From assembly GCF_023101205.1 (NCBI RefSeq), contig NZ_CP078078.1:1736001-1800000 (forward strand): 64,000 nucleotides of DNA, read 5' to 3'. The notes beneath the pieces were generated by a model. The model saw nothing but the letters and a program-made list of their open reading frames with translations. It was not told the DNA's origin and searched no databases. The translations under genes were made by a program, and so were the position numbers. Of this stretch, positions 25,857 through 37,259 are shown piece by piece (positions within the stretch are counted from its first letter, which is position 1; every line of letters begins with the position of its first letter). This DNA is from Microbacterium aurugineum (lineage in GTDB: Bacteria; Actinomycetota; Actinomycetes; Actinomycetales; Microbacteriaceae).

Positions 25857-27373
25857 CAGCGGGTCCCTCCTGCGAGCTGGGGTGCGCGGGTGAGCAACGG
25901 AGCGCCCCACGAATCGACGAGCAACGTCTCCAACGCGGCGCCGACGCGATACAGGCGCGCGTCCTCACGCGCAGGAGCGATGAACTGGATGCCGACGGGC
26001 AGCCCGTCCTCGTCGGCGAGACCGCTCGGGATCGAGATGCCGGGGACGCCGGCGAGGTTGACCGGAATCGTGGTGATGTCGTTGAGGTACATCTGCAGCG
26101 GATCGTCGACCTTCTCGCCGATCTTGAACGCCGTGGTCGGAGCCGAGGGCGTCGCGATCACGTCCACCTCCGCAAAGGCGTTCGCGAAGTCCTGCTGGAT
26201 GAGCGTGCGGACCTTCTGCGCACTCCCGTAGTAGGCGTCGTAATATCCGGCGGAGAGCGCGTACGTGCCGAGGATGATGCGGCGCTTCACCTCGTCGCCG
26301 AAACCGGCATCGCGCGTCGCGGACATCACATCCTCGACCGTGGGCGTGCCGTCGGGAGTCACACGCAGGCCGAAGCGCACGGAGTCGAACTTCGCCAGGT
26401 TGCTCGATGCCTCCGCCGGCAGGATGAGGTAATAAGCGGCCACGCCGTACTCGAAGTGCGGAGCACCGATCTCGACGATCTCCGCTCCCTGAGCCTCCAT
26501 CATCGCGAGTGCGCTGCGGAACGACACTGCCACACCGGGCTGGAATCCACTGTCGGGCAGTTCACGGATGACGCCGACCTTGAGTCCCTTGAGGACGTCC
26601 CCTCGCGCGCCTTCGCGCGCCGCCTCGGCGAACGACGGCCATTCGTCACGCAGGGAGGTGGAATCCTTCGGGTCGTGCCCGGCGATCACATCGTGCAGCA
26701 GCCCCGAGTCGAGGACCGTTCTCGAGACCGGACCGACCTGGTCGAGGCTGGATGCGAGAGCGATCGCGCCGTAGCGGCTCACGCCGCCGTAGGTCGGCTT
26801 GACGCCCACGGTGCCGGTGACGTGCGCGGGCTGCCGGATCGAGCCACCGGTGTCCGAGCCCAGGGCCAGCGGTGCTTCGAAAGCCGCCACCGCCGCGGCC
26901 GAGCCGCCGCCCGAGCCGCCCGGGATGCGGTCGAGGTCCCACGGATTGCGGGTGGGGCCGTATGCCGAGTGCTCGGTGGACGATCCCATCGCGAACTCGT
27001 CCATGTTGGTCTTGCCCAGCGGCACCAGTCCCGCCGCCCGCGAACGGGCGACGACGGTCGCGTCGTACGGCGAGCGGTATCCCTCGAGGATGCGCGAACC
27101 ACTGGTGGTGGGCTGATCGGTCGTGACCAGGACATCCTTGATGGCCAGCGGCACACCGGCCAGCGGGCCGAGAGTCTCACCCGCGGCACGACGGGCATCG
27201 ATCGCCGCCGCGGCCTCGAGGGCACCCTCGTTGACATGCAGGAACGCGTGGACGTCGCCGTCGACCGCGGTGATGCGATCGAGATGGGCCTGCGTCGCTT
27301 CGACGCTCGACACCTCGCCCGCGACCAGCTTCGCGGCGAGATCGGCCGCGTTCAGTCCGATGATGTCGCTCAC
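25856..27373 (-). CDS. gatA: aspartyl/glutamyl-tRNA amidotransferase subunit A
   Basis: A 505-residue amidase-signature enzyme that releases ammonia from glutamine for GatB. The Lys-Ser-Ser triad is present: Lys in PLAIKDVL, and the serines in the signature [45 protein letters not shown] follows. Starts at GTG 27373, overlapping the gatC stop by 4 nt. Confidence 0.97.
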   Translation of the reverse strand: MSDIIGLNAADLAAKLVAGEVSSVEATQAHLDRITAVDGDVHAFLHVNEGALEAAAAIDARRAAGETLGPLAGVPLAIKDVLVTTDQPTTSGSRILEGYRSPYDATVVARSRAAGLVPLGKTNMDEFAMGSSTEHSAYGPTRNPWDLDRIPGGSGGGSAAAVAAFEAPLALGSDTGGSIRQPAHVTGTVGVKPTYGGVSRYGAIALASSLDQVGPVSRTVLDSGLLHDVIAGHDPKDSTSLRDEWPSFAEAAREGARGDVLKGLKVGVIRELPDSGFQPGVAVSFRSALAMMEAQGAEIVEIGAPHFEYGVAAYYLILPAEASSNLAKFDSVRFGLRVTPDGTPTVEDVMSATRDAGFGDEVKRRIILGTYALSAGYYDAYYGSAQKVRTLIQQDFANAFAEVDVIATPSAPTTAFKIGEKVDDPLQMYLNDITTIPVNLAGVPGISIPSGLADEDGLPVGIQFIAPAREDARLYRVGAALETLLVDSWGAPLLTRAPQLAGGTR

Positions 27374-27669
27374 TGCTCTTCTCCCAGGATCGCGGTGACG
27401 CGGAAACGGCCGTCGGCGGCGTCCGGCGCATTCTGCAGTACCTGCTCGTGCGTGAGCGTCTGTCCGACGACGTCGGGACGGAACACGTTGCTCAGCGGGA
27501 TCGGGTGGCTCGTCGCGACGATGTCAGCGGTGGCGACCTCCGACACCTTGGCGATGTTGTCGACGATGGCGTCGAGCTGGCCCGTGAGCCGCGTCACCTC
27601 GTCGTCGTTCAGCTGGATGCGCGCGAGCACGCCGAGATGGCGTACAAGATCAGGGGTGATTTCAGACAC
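27370..27669 (-). CDS. gatC: aspartyl/glutamyl-tRNA amidotransferase subunit C
   Basis: A 99-residue GatC subunit that wraps around GatA and stabilises the complex. It begins [38 protein letters not shown], and the middle has [14 protein letters not shown] as usual. First gene of the operon. GTG 27669 follows TAGACT by 6 nt; the spacer GAAGGG also resembles a ribosome site, so a leaderless or very short leader is possible. Confidence 0.95.
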   Translation of the reverse strand: MSEITPDLVRHLGVLARIQLNDDEVTRLTGQLDAIVDNIAKVSEVATADIVATSHPIPLSNVFRPDVVGQTLTHEQVLQNAPDAADGRFRVTAILGEEQ

Positions 27670-27675
27670 CCCTTC

Positions 27676-27681
27676 AGTCTA
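27676..27681 (-). promoter_or_regulatory. -10-like box for gatCAB
   Basis: TAGACT, then GAAGGG, then the GTG at 27669. It is back-to-back with the fadD-type box 45 nt away. Confidence 0.5.
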
Positions 27682-27725
27682 GTTGGCGCGTTCCCCGGTC
27701 CTCCGTCCCGACGAGCGACTCGACA

Positions 27726-27731
27726 TATGCT
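27726..27731 (+). promoter_or_regulatory. -10-like box for the acyl-CoA ligase gene
   Basis: TATGCT, then GGGCGG, then the GTG at 27738. Confidence 0.5.
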
Positions 27732-27737
27732 GGGCGG

Positions 27738-29438
27738 GTGAGCACGTTCCAGCCCCCTCGCCCGTGGATCGCCAGCTACGCCGCAGGCGTCCCGGAAGAC
27801 CTGCCTCCCGTCGACGGATCTCTCGTGGACATCGTCACCGCGTCGGCCCGCGACTACCCGGACGCACCCGCCCTCCAGTTCTTCGGGCGGGAGACGACAT
27901 ATGCGCAGCTGCAGACCGCGATCGACCGCGCCGCGACGGGACTGCGCGACCTGGGCGTCCGCGCCGGCGACCCGGTCGCGATCGTGCTGCCCAACTGCCC
28001 GCAGCACATCATCGCGTTCTACGCCGTCCTCCGTCTCGGTGCTGTGGTCGTCGAACATAACCCCCTCTACACGCCGCGAGAGTTGCGCAAGCAGTTCGAG
28101 GACCACGGTGCGAAGCACGCGATCGTGTGGAACAAGGTCGTCTCCACCGTGCAGGAGTTCCCCGCGGATCTTGCCGTGACGAACCTCATCGCCGTCGATG
28201 TGACGAGGGCCATGCCATTCCTCACCCGCGTCGCTCTGCGACTTCCCGTGGCGAAGGCGCGCGAATCCCGTGCAGCGTTGACCGAGAAGGTCCGCGGGGC
28301 GGTCGCCTGGGAGACGTTGCTCGCGGCGGCTCCGATCCCGGAATCGCATCCGAGACCGGGAACCGACGACCTCGCGATCATCCAGTACACCTCCGGCACG
28401 ACCGGGACGCCGAAGGGCGCAGCCCTCACCCATCGCAACCTGCTCGCGAACGCCGGCCAGGCGCAAGCCTGGGTTCCGTCGATCGAACGCGGGAACGGCT
28501 GCGTCGTCTACGCCGTGCTGCCGATGTTCCACGCCTACGGCCTCACCCTGTGTCTCACGTTCGCGATGTCGATGGGTGCACGACTCGTTCTCTTCCCGAA
28601 GTTCGATCCCGACCTCGTCCTCGACGTCGTCAAGAAGCACCCCGCGACCTTCCTGCCGCTCGTGCCGCCGATCGCCGACCGTCTTCTCGCTGCGGCAAAG
28701 GCGAAGGACGTGTCGCTCGACGGCATAGAGGTCGCGATCTCCGGCGCGATGGCACTGCCGCATGAGCTGGTGGTCCCCTTCGAAGAGGCGACCAACGGCT
28801 ACCTCGTCGAGGGCTACGGGCTCAGCGAGTGCTCGCCCGTCCTCATGGCGAACCCGGTCGCCGACAACCGTGTGCCCGGCACCGTCGGGCTCCCCCTCCC
28901 GGGGACGGAGTGTCGCGTCGTCGACCCGGAGAACCCCCGCCACGACGTCGAGGCCGGGGCGGCCGGCGAACTCGTCGTGCGCGGGCCGCAGGTCTTCTCG
29001 GGCTACTACGGCAAGCCCGAGGAGACCGAAGCCGTCTTCGTCGACGGGTGGTACCGCACGGGCGACATCGTCACGATCGACGACGCCGGCTTCGTACGGA
29101 TCGTCGATCGGATCAAGGAACTCATCATCACGGGTGGCTTCAACGTCGCTCCCACCGAGGTCGAGAACGTCCTGCGCCAGCACCCGAAGGTCGCCGATGC
29201 AGCGGTCGTCGGTCTGCCGAGCGAGCATTCGGGCGAAGAGGTCGTCGCTGCGATCGTCGTGGACCCCGGAACCGATATCGATGTCGAAGAGATCCGTGAC
29301 TTCGCGCGCAGCATCTTGACTCCGTACAAGGTGCCCCGTCGCGTCTTCGTGGTCGACGAACTGCCCAAGTCCCTGATCGGAAAGGTGCTCCGACGCCAGG
29401 TGAAGGAGCGGCTGCTCTCACTGACCACCGGCGTCTGA
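27738..29438 (+). CDS. fadD: long-chain fatty-acid-CoA ligase (AMP-forming)
   Basis: A 566-residue ANL-superfamily ligase that activates fatty acids through an acyl-adenylate to acyl-CoA. Motifs: IIQYTSGTTGTPKGAALTH (P-loop), the FHAYGLTL region, EGYGLSECSPV, WYRTGDIVTIDDAGFVRIVDRIKELIITGGFNVAPTEVE and a C-terminal PKSLIGKVLRR with the catalytic Lys. Length and order fit FadD. Chain-length preference cannot be read. Starts at GTG 27738 with TATGCT 6 nt upstream, divergent from gatCAB. Confidence 0.93.
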   Translation: MSTFQPPRPWIASYAAGVPEDLPPVDGSLVDIVTASARDYPDAPALQFFGRETTYAQLQTAIDRAATGLRDLGVRAGDPVAIVLPNCPQHIIAFYAVLRLGAVVVEHNPLYTPRELRKQFEDHGAKHAIVWNKVVSTVQEFPADLAVTNLIAVDVTRAMPFLTRVALRLPVAKARESRAALTEKVRGAVAWETLLAAAPIPESHPRPGTDDLAIIQYTSGTTGTPKGAALTHRNLLANAGQAQAWVPSIERGNGCVVYAVLPMFHAYGLTLCLTFAMSMGARLVLFPKFDPDLVLDVVKKHPATFLPLVPPIADRLLAAAKAKDVSLDGIEVAISGAMALPHELVVPFEEATNGYLVEGYGLSECSPVLMANPVADNRVPGTVGLPLPGTECRVVDPENPRHDVEAGAAGELVVRGPQVFSGYYGKPEETEAVFVDGWYRTGDIVTIDDAGFVRIVDRIKELIITGGFNVAPTEVENVLRQHPKVADAAVVGLPSEHSGEEVVAAIVVDPGTDIDVEEIRDFARSILTPYKVPRRVFVVDELPKSLIGKVLRRQVKERLLSLTTGV

Positions 29439-29473
29439 GGCCGCCCTCACAGGCGCCGAGCATCGCGGCGCGC

Positions 29474-29479
29474 TACCCT
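29474..29479 (+). promoter_or_regulatory. -10-like box for the DEAD-box helicase gene
   Basis: TACCCT, then TGGGAA, then the GTG at 29486. Confidence 0.4.
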
Positions 29480-29485
29480 TGGGAA

Positions 29486-31309
29486 GTGACCCCTGAAGAT
29501 GCAGTGCTGACCGACGCCCCCGAGGACTCCCCCGCGACCCCCGGATTCGAGGAGCTCGGCATCACCGGGCCCGTCCTCAAAGCCATCAAGGATCTCGGCT
29601 ATGAGACCCCGTCGCCCATCCAGGCGGCCACCATTCCCACGCTCCTGGCCGGACGCGATGTCGTCGGGATGGCGCAGACCGGAACCGGAAAGACCGCGGC
29701 CTTCGCGCTTCCCGTCCTCGAGCGCCTCGACGTCTCGCAGAAGACCCCGCAAGCACTCGTGCTCGCGCCCACCCGCGAACTCGCGCTCCAGGTCTGCGAG
29801 GCCTTCGAGTCCTACGCCTCCAAGATGAAGGGCGTCCACGTCCTCCCCGTCTACGGCGGACAGGGCTACGGTGTTCAGCTGTCGGCGCTGCGTCGCGGCG
29901 TCCACGTCATCGTCGGCACGCCCGGCCGCATCATGGACCACCTCGCGAAGGGCACTCTCGACCTGTCCCAGCTCCAGTACCTCGTGCTCGACGAAGCCGA
30001 CGAGATGCTGAAGATGGGCTTCGCCGAAGACGTGGAGCAGATCCTCGCGCAGACTCCCGAAGAGAAGCAGGTCGCCCTGTTCTCGGCGACGATGCCCCCG
30101 CAGATCCGCCGCCTCGCGCAGAAGTATCTGCGTGAGCCGGAAGAGATCAGCATCAAGTCCAAGACCGCCACCGGCACCAACATCACCCAGCGTTACCTCG
30201 TGGTGTCTTATGCGCAGAAGGTCGACGCTCTCACCCGGATCCTCGAAGTCGAGAACTTCGACGGGATGATCGTCTTCGTCCGCACCAAGAACGAGACCGA
30301 GACGCTCGCCGAGAAGCTCCGCGCCCGCGGCTACTCCGCGGCAGCGATCAACGGCGATGTCCCCCAGGTGCAGCGTGAGCGCAGCGTGAACCAGCTCAAG
30401 GACGGCAAGCTCGACATCCTCGTCGCCACCGACGTGGCTGCGCGCGGGCTCGACGTCGAGCGCATCAGCCACGTCGTGAACTTCGACATCCCCACCGACA
30501 CCGAGTCGTACGTGCACCGCATCGGTCGCACGGGTCGGGCGGGACGCTCAGGCGACGCCATCAGCTTCATCACACCGCGTGAGCGCTACCTGCTCAAGCA
30601 CATCGAGAAGGCGACCCGTCAGCAGCCGACCCAGATGCAGCTGCCGAGCACGGAGGACGTGAACACCACGCGTCTGAACCGCTTCGACGACGCGATCACC
30701 ACCGCGCTCTCGGAGACCGGACGGATCGAGGCGTTCCGCGACATCGTCGCCCACTACGTCCGCCACCACGATGTGCCGGAGGGAGACGTGGCCGCCGCCC
30801 TGGCCGTCGTCGCTCAGGGCGACAAGCCACTGCTCCTGGACCCCGCGAACGATCCTCTCTCGAAGGCGGTCGAGGCCGACAACCGTCCGCCTCGGGAGCG
30901 CAGCGCCCGCGACTCGCGTGAGCCGCGCACCGAACGCCGTAGCCGCGGCGACTATGCGGCGTACCGCATCGAGGTCGGACGCCGTCACCGTGTCGAACCC
31001 CGCCAGATCGTCGGCGCCCTCGCGAACGAAGGCGGGCTGGGTCGAGATGATTTCGGAGCCATCAACATCCGCCCCGATTTCTCGATCGTCGAGCTGCCTT
31101 CCAATCTCGACCCCGCCGTCCTGGAGAAGCTCCGCGACACGCGTATCTCCGGTCGCCTGATCGAGATCAAGCCCGATCGTGGCCCCGGGGGCGCTCGGCG
31201 CACTGCTCCGCGCGACGGTGGCAAGTTCGAACGACGCGACCGCGACGACCGTCCGGCACGCGACAACCGCGACGAGAAGCCGTACCGCAAGCCCCGTCAC
31301 AAGAGCTGA
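29486..31309 (+). CDS. DEAD-box ATP-dependent RNA helicase (DeaD/CsdA-like)
   Basis: A 607-residue RNA helicase that remodels structured RNA, for example in ribosome assembly or cold stress. The Q motif (FEELGITGPVLKAIKDLGYETPSPIQ), AQTGTGKT, PTRELALQ, VLDEADEML, SAT, and the second RecA domain with ATDVAARGLDV and YVHRIGRTGRAGRSG are all intact. After residue about 400 comes a DbpA-type RNA-binding domain (YRIEVGRRHRVEPRQIVGALANEGGL) and a basic Arg/Asp-rich tail. Starts at GTG 29486. A decayed IS481 copy lies directly downstream on the opposite strand. Confidence 0.95.
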   Translation: MTPEDAVLTDAPEDSPATPGFEELGITGPVLKAIKDLGYETPSPIQAATIPTLLAGRDVVGMAQTGTGKTAAFALPVLERLDVSQKTPQALVLAPTRELALQVCEAFESYASKMKGVHVLPVYGGQGYGVQLSALRRGVHVIVGTPGRIMDHLAKGTLDLSQLQYLVLDEADEMLKMGFAEDVEQILAQTPEEKQVALFSATMPPQIRRLAQKYLREPEEISIKSKTATGTNITQRYLVVSYAQKVDALTRILEVENFDGMIVFVRTKNETETLAEKLRARGYSAAAINGDVPQVQRERSVNQLKDGKLDILVATDVAARGLDVERISHVVNFDIPTDTESYVHRIGRTGRAGRSGDAISFITPRERYLLKHIEKATRQQPTQMQLPSTEDVNTTRLNRFDDAITTALSETGRIEAFRDIVAHYVRHHDVPEGDVAAALAVVAQGDKPLLLDPANDPLSKAVEADNRPPRERSARDSREPRTERRSRGDYAAYRIEVGRRHRVEPRQIVGALANEGGLGRDDFGAINIRPDFSIVELPSNLDPAVLEKLRDTRISGRLIEIKPDRGPGGARRTAPRDGGKFERRDRDDRPARDNRDEKPYRKPRHKS

Positions 31310-31332
31310 CGCGTCGTCGCGCGCGGTGCGGG

Positions 31333-32115
31333 CTAACTGTGTTGTCCAGGCAGGTTGTTGAGCCTGGCGTAGGGCGTGTCGTTGATCGCTGAGTGGTGGC
31401 GGTGCTGGTTGTAGAAGTGCAGCCAGTCCGGCAGTGCGTCACGGCGGGCCGTGACTGCCCGTTCGAGGACGCCGATCGCAGTGATGGCTTTCTCATCGGA
31501 ATGGATCTCGGCATAGGCGACGCGAGAGTGGCCATCGAGGACGGTATGGACGAACGCGGTGCCGAGGCGGGGTTCTGACCGACTGTTGCGCTGCCCGGTG
31601 CGGCGGGCGGTGGCCTGACGGTTCCAGTCGCCTTGCTGTTTGCCGACGAAGCGCCATCCGCCGCCGACGGGGATGTTGCCGAACTTCGTGACATCAACGT
31701 GGATCAGCGACGCCGGACGGTCGTGCTCGTAACGTCGCAAGGGTTCGCCCGACACCCGGCCGATACGGGAGAGGCGATTCACGTGGCATCGGACGTGCAC
31801 CGCGTGAACCGTGGAGGCGGGGATACCGAGGCGGGCTGCGATCTGGGCAGGGCCGAGGCGCTGCCGCCAACGCAATGCGATGATCTTCCGCTTCATGTGC
31901 TCGCTTGTCCGATGCGGGATGCCGTGCGGGCGGCTGGACCGATCCTTCATCCCCGTCGCGCCCTCGGCGCGATACCGGTCTGCCCATTTGCGGGCGGGGA
32001 CCGGAGACACCATGAACAGCTTCGCGACGTGGCTGACGGGATGCTTGCCGTCGACGATCATGCGTGCGAGTCGAAGCCGAGTGCGTGGCGTAAGAACAGC
32101 GTTGACGTGGGACAT
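31333..32115 (-). pseudogene. IS481-family transposase with internal catalytic deletion
   Basis: 260 codons, open from ATG 32115 to TAG, against about 320-330 residues in intact IS481 transposases. The N-terminal helix-turn-helix (VSHVAKLFMVSPVPARKWADRY), the LDRSSRPH-like linker and the first catalytic Asp (HVDVTKFGNIP, Asp141) are present, as is the C-terminal LPDWLHFYNQHRHHSA...LPGQ. Between ERAV (about 221) and RRDALPDW the reading jumps over the stretch that normally carries the second Asp (SDNG) and the Glu (KIERFHRTL). The deletion is in frame, so the protein can be made but cannot catalyse transposition. The junction near 31438-31451 contains a short inverted repeat (GTCACGG and CCGTGAC). 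Confidence 0.85.
31333..32115 (-). mobile_element. remnant of an IS481-family insertion sequence
   Basis: The element is defined here only by its transposase gene. I could not find convincing terminal inverted repeats or a target duplication: TGTGTTGTCC just after the stop codon could be one end, but the other side (about 32116-32170) has at best a weak GTTGT match. It sits between the helicase gene and the nitroreductase-hemerythrin gene. Confidence 0.75.
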
Positions 32116-32186
32116 GAGGAACAACTCCAAGAGACAGCGCGCGGTCGGCGATGCAGAATCACGTCCAACCCGCGCAGAGACAGGGT

Positions 32187-33137
32187 TCAGAGCGGGCCGA
32201 GCACGCGTTTGGGGTCGGCATCGAGTGCGAGGGTCTCGAGCACCTCGAGGAGTTGCCGTTCCTCGTAACGGAAGTGGCTCTCCATGATCGCGGCGATCCC
32301 TTCCAGGTGCCGGGCGAGCTCGACCGGTGTTGCCGATGCGTCCACCGACGACTGCAACCCGCTCACAAGGTGAGCGATCATCGAGTGATCCTGCTGCAGA
32401 TACCGCAACGTGTCCCGCAGTTCCGGGTGCGCGGCCGCGATCGCGGGGAACAGCTCGCGATCCTCGCCCTCGTGATGTCCGGTCAGTGCCGTGCAGAACC
32501 CATGGCAGAACAACAGCAGCTCACGCCCCGCGACCTCGGGAGATCGTCCCTGTGCGGCGGAGTCCTGCGCGACCCGCAGCGCCTGACGGAGCCGGTCATG
32601 CACCTGCCGCAGTTCGGCTGCCCAGGCGACCAAGCGCGCGCGCTCCCCCTCGAATGGCGGGACGGACGGCGAGCTGAGTCGCTGCAGTATCACCACGGGA
32701 ATCACCCGCGACGTGCTCGCCTGATAGTCACCGAATTCCGGATCCTGCTCGACGACCTGCGCGAACAGCCGGTCGCGCTCTATGCCTGACGGAATCGACG
32801 CGAGTGCGTCGAATGACTCCGCTCCGACTTTGACGCTCACCTGGGGACGCGCGCGGACGTTCGCAAGCCATGCGGGGTGCCGTGGCCCGCCCATCGCCGA
32901 TGCGACGACGGCGCGCATCCCGTTCAGCTCGAAGTACGCCAACGGTGTCGTGCGGCGGATGCCCGTGCGCGCGCCGGTCGTCGTGAGCAGAGCGAGGGTG
33001 AACCCCTCGAACTTGCCGCCGACGCGGCCGGCGTTCGCACGGAACTCGTCGATGACACCGCGATTGAACGCGTTGACAGCAGTGCTGTCGGTTTCGCCGT
33101 TCCGGGCTCCTGGCCCGGTGTTCTCGCCCTCAGTCAC
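32187..33137 (-). CDS. nitroreductase (DDN/F420-type) fused to a hemerythrin domain
   Basis: A 316-residue two-domain protein. Residues about 20-150 form a split-barrel deazaflavin/F420-dependent nitroreductase domain (PF04075 type) with GGKFEGFTLALLTTTGARTGIRRTTPLAYF and GGPRHPAWLANVRARPQVSVKVG. Residues about 165-300 form a four-helix hemerythrin domain with His180, the TGHHEGEDRELFP motif (His221/222, Glu), His251 and the ESHFRYEE motif (His288, Glu). It would couple a flavin-like reductase to an O2- or NO-binding di-iron site. Whether it uses F420 is unknown. The GTG at 33137 has no ribosome site and overlaps a small leader ORF that does. It lies next to the IS481 remnant. Confidence 0.85.
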   Translation of the reverse strand: MTEGENTGPGARNGETDSTAVNAFNRGVIDEFRANAGRVGGKFEGFTLALLTTTGARTGIRRTTPLAYFELNGMRAVVASAMGGPRHPAWLANVRARPQVSVKVGAESFDALASIPSGIERDRLFAQVVEQDPEFGDYQASTSRVIPVVILQRLSSPSVPPFEGERARLVAWAAELRQVHDRLRQALRVAQDSAAQGRSPEVAGRELLLFCHGFCTALTGHHEGEDRELFPAIAAAHPELRDTLRYLQQDHSMIAHLVSGLQSSVDASATPVELARHLEGIAAIMESHFRYEERQLLEVLETLALDADPKRVLGPL

Positions 33138-33162
33138 GAGAGGGCGAAGGGGTCGACATCAT
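33130..33162 (-). CDS. possible 10-residue leader ORF
   Basis: From ATG 33162 the frame reads MMSTPSPSRD and stops 3 nt past the GTG of the nitroreductase-hemerythrin gene. AAGGAGGA lies 6 nt before its ATG, the only good ribosome site here. Ribosomes ending on it could re-initiate at the overlapping GTG. Alternatively, a base-calling frameshift could hide that this is the true N-terminus of the large protein. Confidence 0.45.
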   Translation of the reverse strand: MMSTPSPSRD

Positions 33163-33207
33163 CTGTCGTCCTCCTTCATATCCCACGCCTCCATGCCTGA
33201 CACGGAC

Positions 33208-33231
33208 TGCCAACGACACGCGACGTTGGCA
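33208..33231. promoter_or_regulatory. perfect 8-bp inverted repeat, candidate operator
   Basis: TGCCAACG and CGTTGGCA (33208-33215 and 33224-33231) are exact inverted copies with an 8-nt spacer, placed at the likely transcription start just downstream of the -10 box at 33235-33240. The size fits a helix-turn-helix repressor dimer (TetR- or LacI-like), but no regulator gene is adjacent. Confidence 0.55.
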
Positions 33232-33234
33232 TCA

Positions 33235-33262
33235 AGCTAACACCATCTGACGATGTCACCAA
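33235..33262 (-). promoter_or_regulatory. candidate promoter of the nitroreductase-hemerythrin gene
   Basis: On the minus strand TTGGTG (33262-33257) and TTAGCT (33240-33235) are separated by 16 nt. The start would fall near 33228, inside the inverted repeat, giving a leader of about 65 nt before the 10-codon ORF. Confidence 0.45.
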
Positions 33263-33313
33263 GGTCGCGAGGGACGGATCGACTCAAGGGAACAACCTCC
33301 CTGGACATCACAG

Positions 33314-36123
<2,810 letters not shown>

Positions 36124-36149
36124 TGAGTGGGCACCGACACCGGAAACGT

Positions 36150-37247
36150 CTACGCGCCGACCGGAACGGCCGAGACCGTGGTGTCGATCGTGAACTGTCC
36201 GAGAACGCGGGTGCCGACATACAGCACCGCCGTCTGCCCCGGCGCCACCCCGTCGAGCGGAACGTCCGGGACGACGCGGACGCCGGTGTCCGAAACCGTG
36301 GCCCGCGCAGGGACCGGTTCCGCGTGAGCGCGGATCTGGACGTGGCATTCGAACGCGGATTCGGTGGGTGCGGCGCCCGCCCAGCTGAAGCGCTCCCCCG
36401 CGATCTCCGCGATCGCCAACGCTTCCTTCGGACCGACGACGACCGTGTTCGACACCGGCCGGACCTCGAGGACGAACCGAGGCTTGCCGTCCGGGGCGGG
36501 GATGCCGAGCTTGAGTCCGCGACGCTGTCCTACCGTGAATGCGTGGGCGCCCTCGTGCGATCCGACGACCTCACCACTGCGATCGACGATCTCGCCCGTG
36601 GCGGTGCCGACCTTCTCCGCCAGCCAGCCGCGGGTGTCGCCGTCGGGGATGAAGCAGATGTCATGGCTGTCAGGCTTCTGCGCGACGCTCAGCCCACGCG
36701 ACTCCGCCTCCGCGCGCACGATCGCCTTCGACGGCGTCGTGCCGAGCGGGAAGTATGTGTGAGCGAGTTGCTCGGAGGTCAAGACGCCCAGCACATACGA
36801 CTGATCCTTGGCGTTGTCCGAGGCACGGTGCAGCTCCAGCCCCTGCTCGCCGTCGATGAGTGTGGCGTAGTGGCCCGTGCACACGGCGTCGAACCCGAGC
36901 TCGATGGCTCTTTCCAGAAGCGCGGCGAACTTGATCTTCTCGTTGCAACGCATGCAGGGGTTGGGCGTGCGGCCCGCCTGATACTCCGCGATGAAGTCCC
37001 CGATCACGTCGTCGCGGAAGCGCTCCGAGAAGTCCCAGACGTAGAAGGGGATGCCGAGCACGTCGGCGGCCCGGCGTGCATCGAGAGCGTCTTCGATCGT
37101 GCAGCATCCACGGCTACCGGTTCGCAGCGTGCCCCCGGCGCGGGAGAGAGCCAGATGCACACCGACGACGTCGTGTCCCGCCTCCACAGCCCTGGCGGCT
37201 GCAACGGCGGAATCGACTCCACCGCTCATCGCCGCAAGTATCCGCAT
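36150..37247 (-). CDS. mnmA: tRNA-specific 2-thiouridylase
   Basis: A 365-residue ATP-dependent thiolase that makes 2-thiouridine at wobble U34 of Lys, Glu and Gln tRNAs. The PP-loop SGGVDS is at 8-13. The catalytic cysteines are Cys98 (NPCMRCN) and Cys198 (HDICFIP), and [11 protein letters not shown] and the C-terminal beta barrels are present. The partner cysteine desulfurase lies directly upstream in the same direction, 9 nt away. The ATG at 37247 has TAGACT 6 nt upstream, a box that contains the stop codon of that gene. Confidence 0.96.
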   Translation of the reverse strand: MRILAAMSGGVDSAVAAARAVEAGHDVVGVHLALSRAGGTLRTGSRGCCTIEDALDARRAADVLGIPFYVWDFSERFRDDVIGDFIAEYQAGRTPNPCMRCNEKIKFAALLERAIELGFDAVCTGHYATLIDGEQGLELHRASDNAKDQSYVLGVLTSEQLAHTYFPLGTTPSKAIVRAEAESRGLSVAQKPDSHDICFIPDGDTRGWLAEKVGTATGEIVDRSGEVVGSHEGAHAFTVGQRRGLKLGIPAPDGKPRFVLEVRPVSNTVVVGPKEALAIAEIAGERFSWAGAAPTESAFECHVQIRAHAEPVPARATVSDTGVRVVPDVPLDGVAPGQTAVLYVGTRVLGQFTIDTTVSAVPVGA

Positions 37248-37253
37248 GAGAAC

Positions 37254-37259
37254 AGTCTA
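37254..37259 (-). promoter_or_regulatory. -10-like box for mnmA, overlapping the desulfurase stop codon
   Basis: TAGACT, then GTTCTC, then the ATG at 37247. The TAG is also the stop codon of the cysteine desulfurase gene. Confidence 0.5.

Noticed and set aside
32116..32170. Right terminal inverted repeat of the IS481 element
   Set aside because: Only a GTTGT core matches the other end; too short to define an end.
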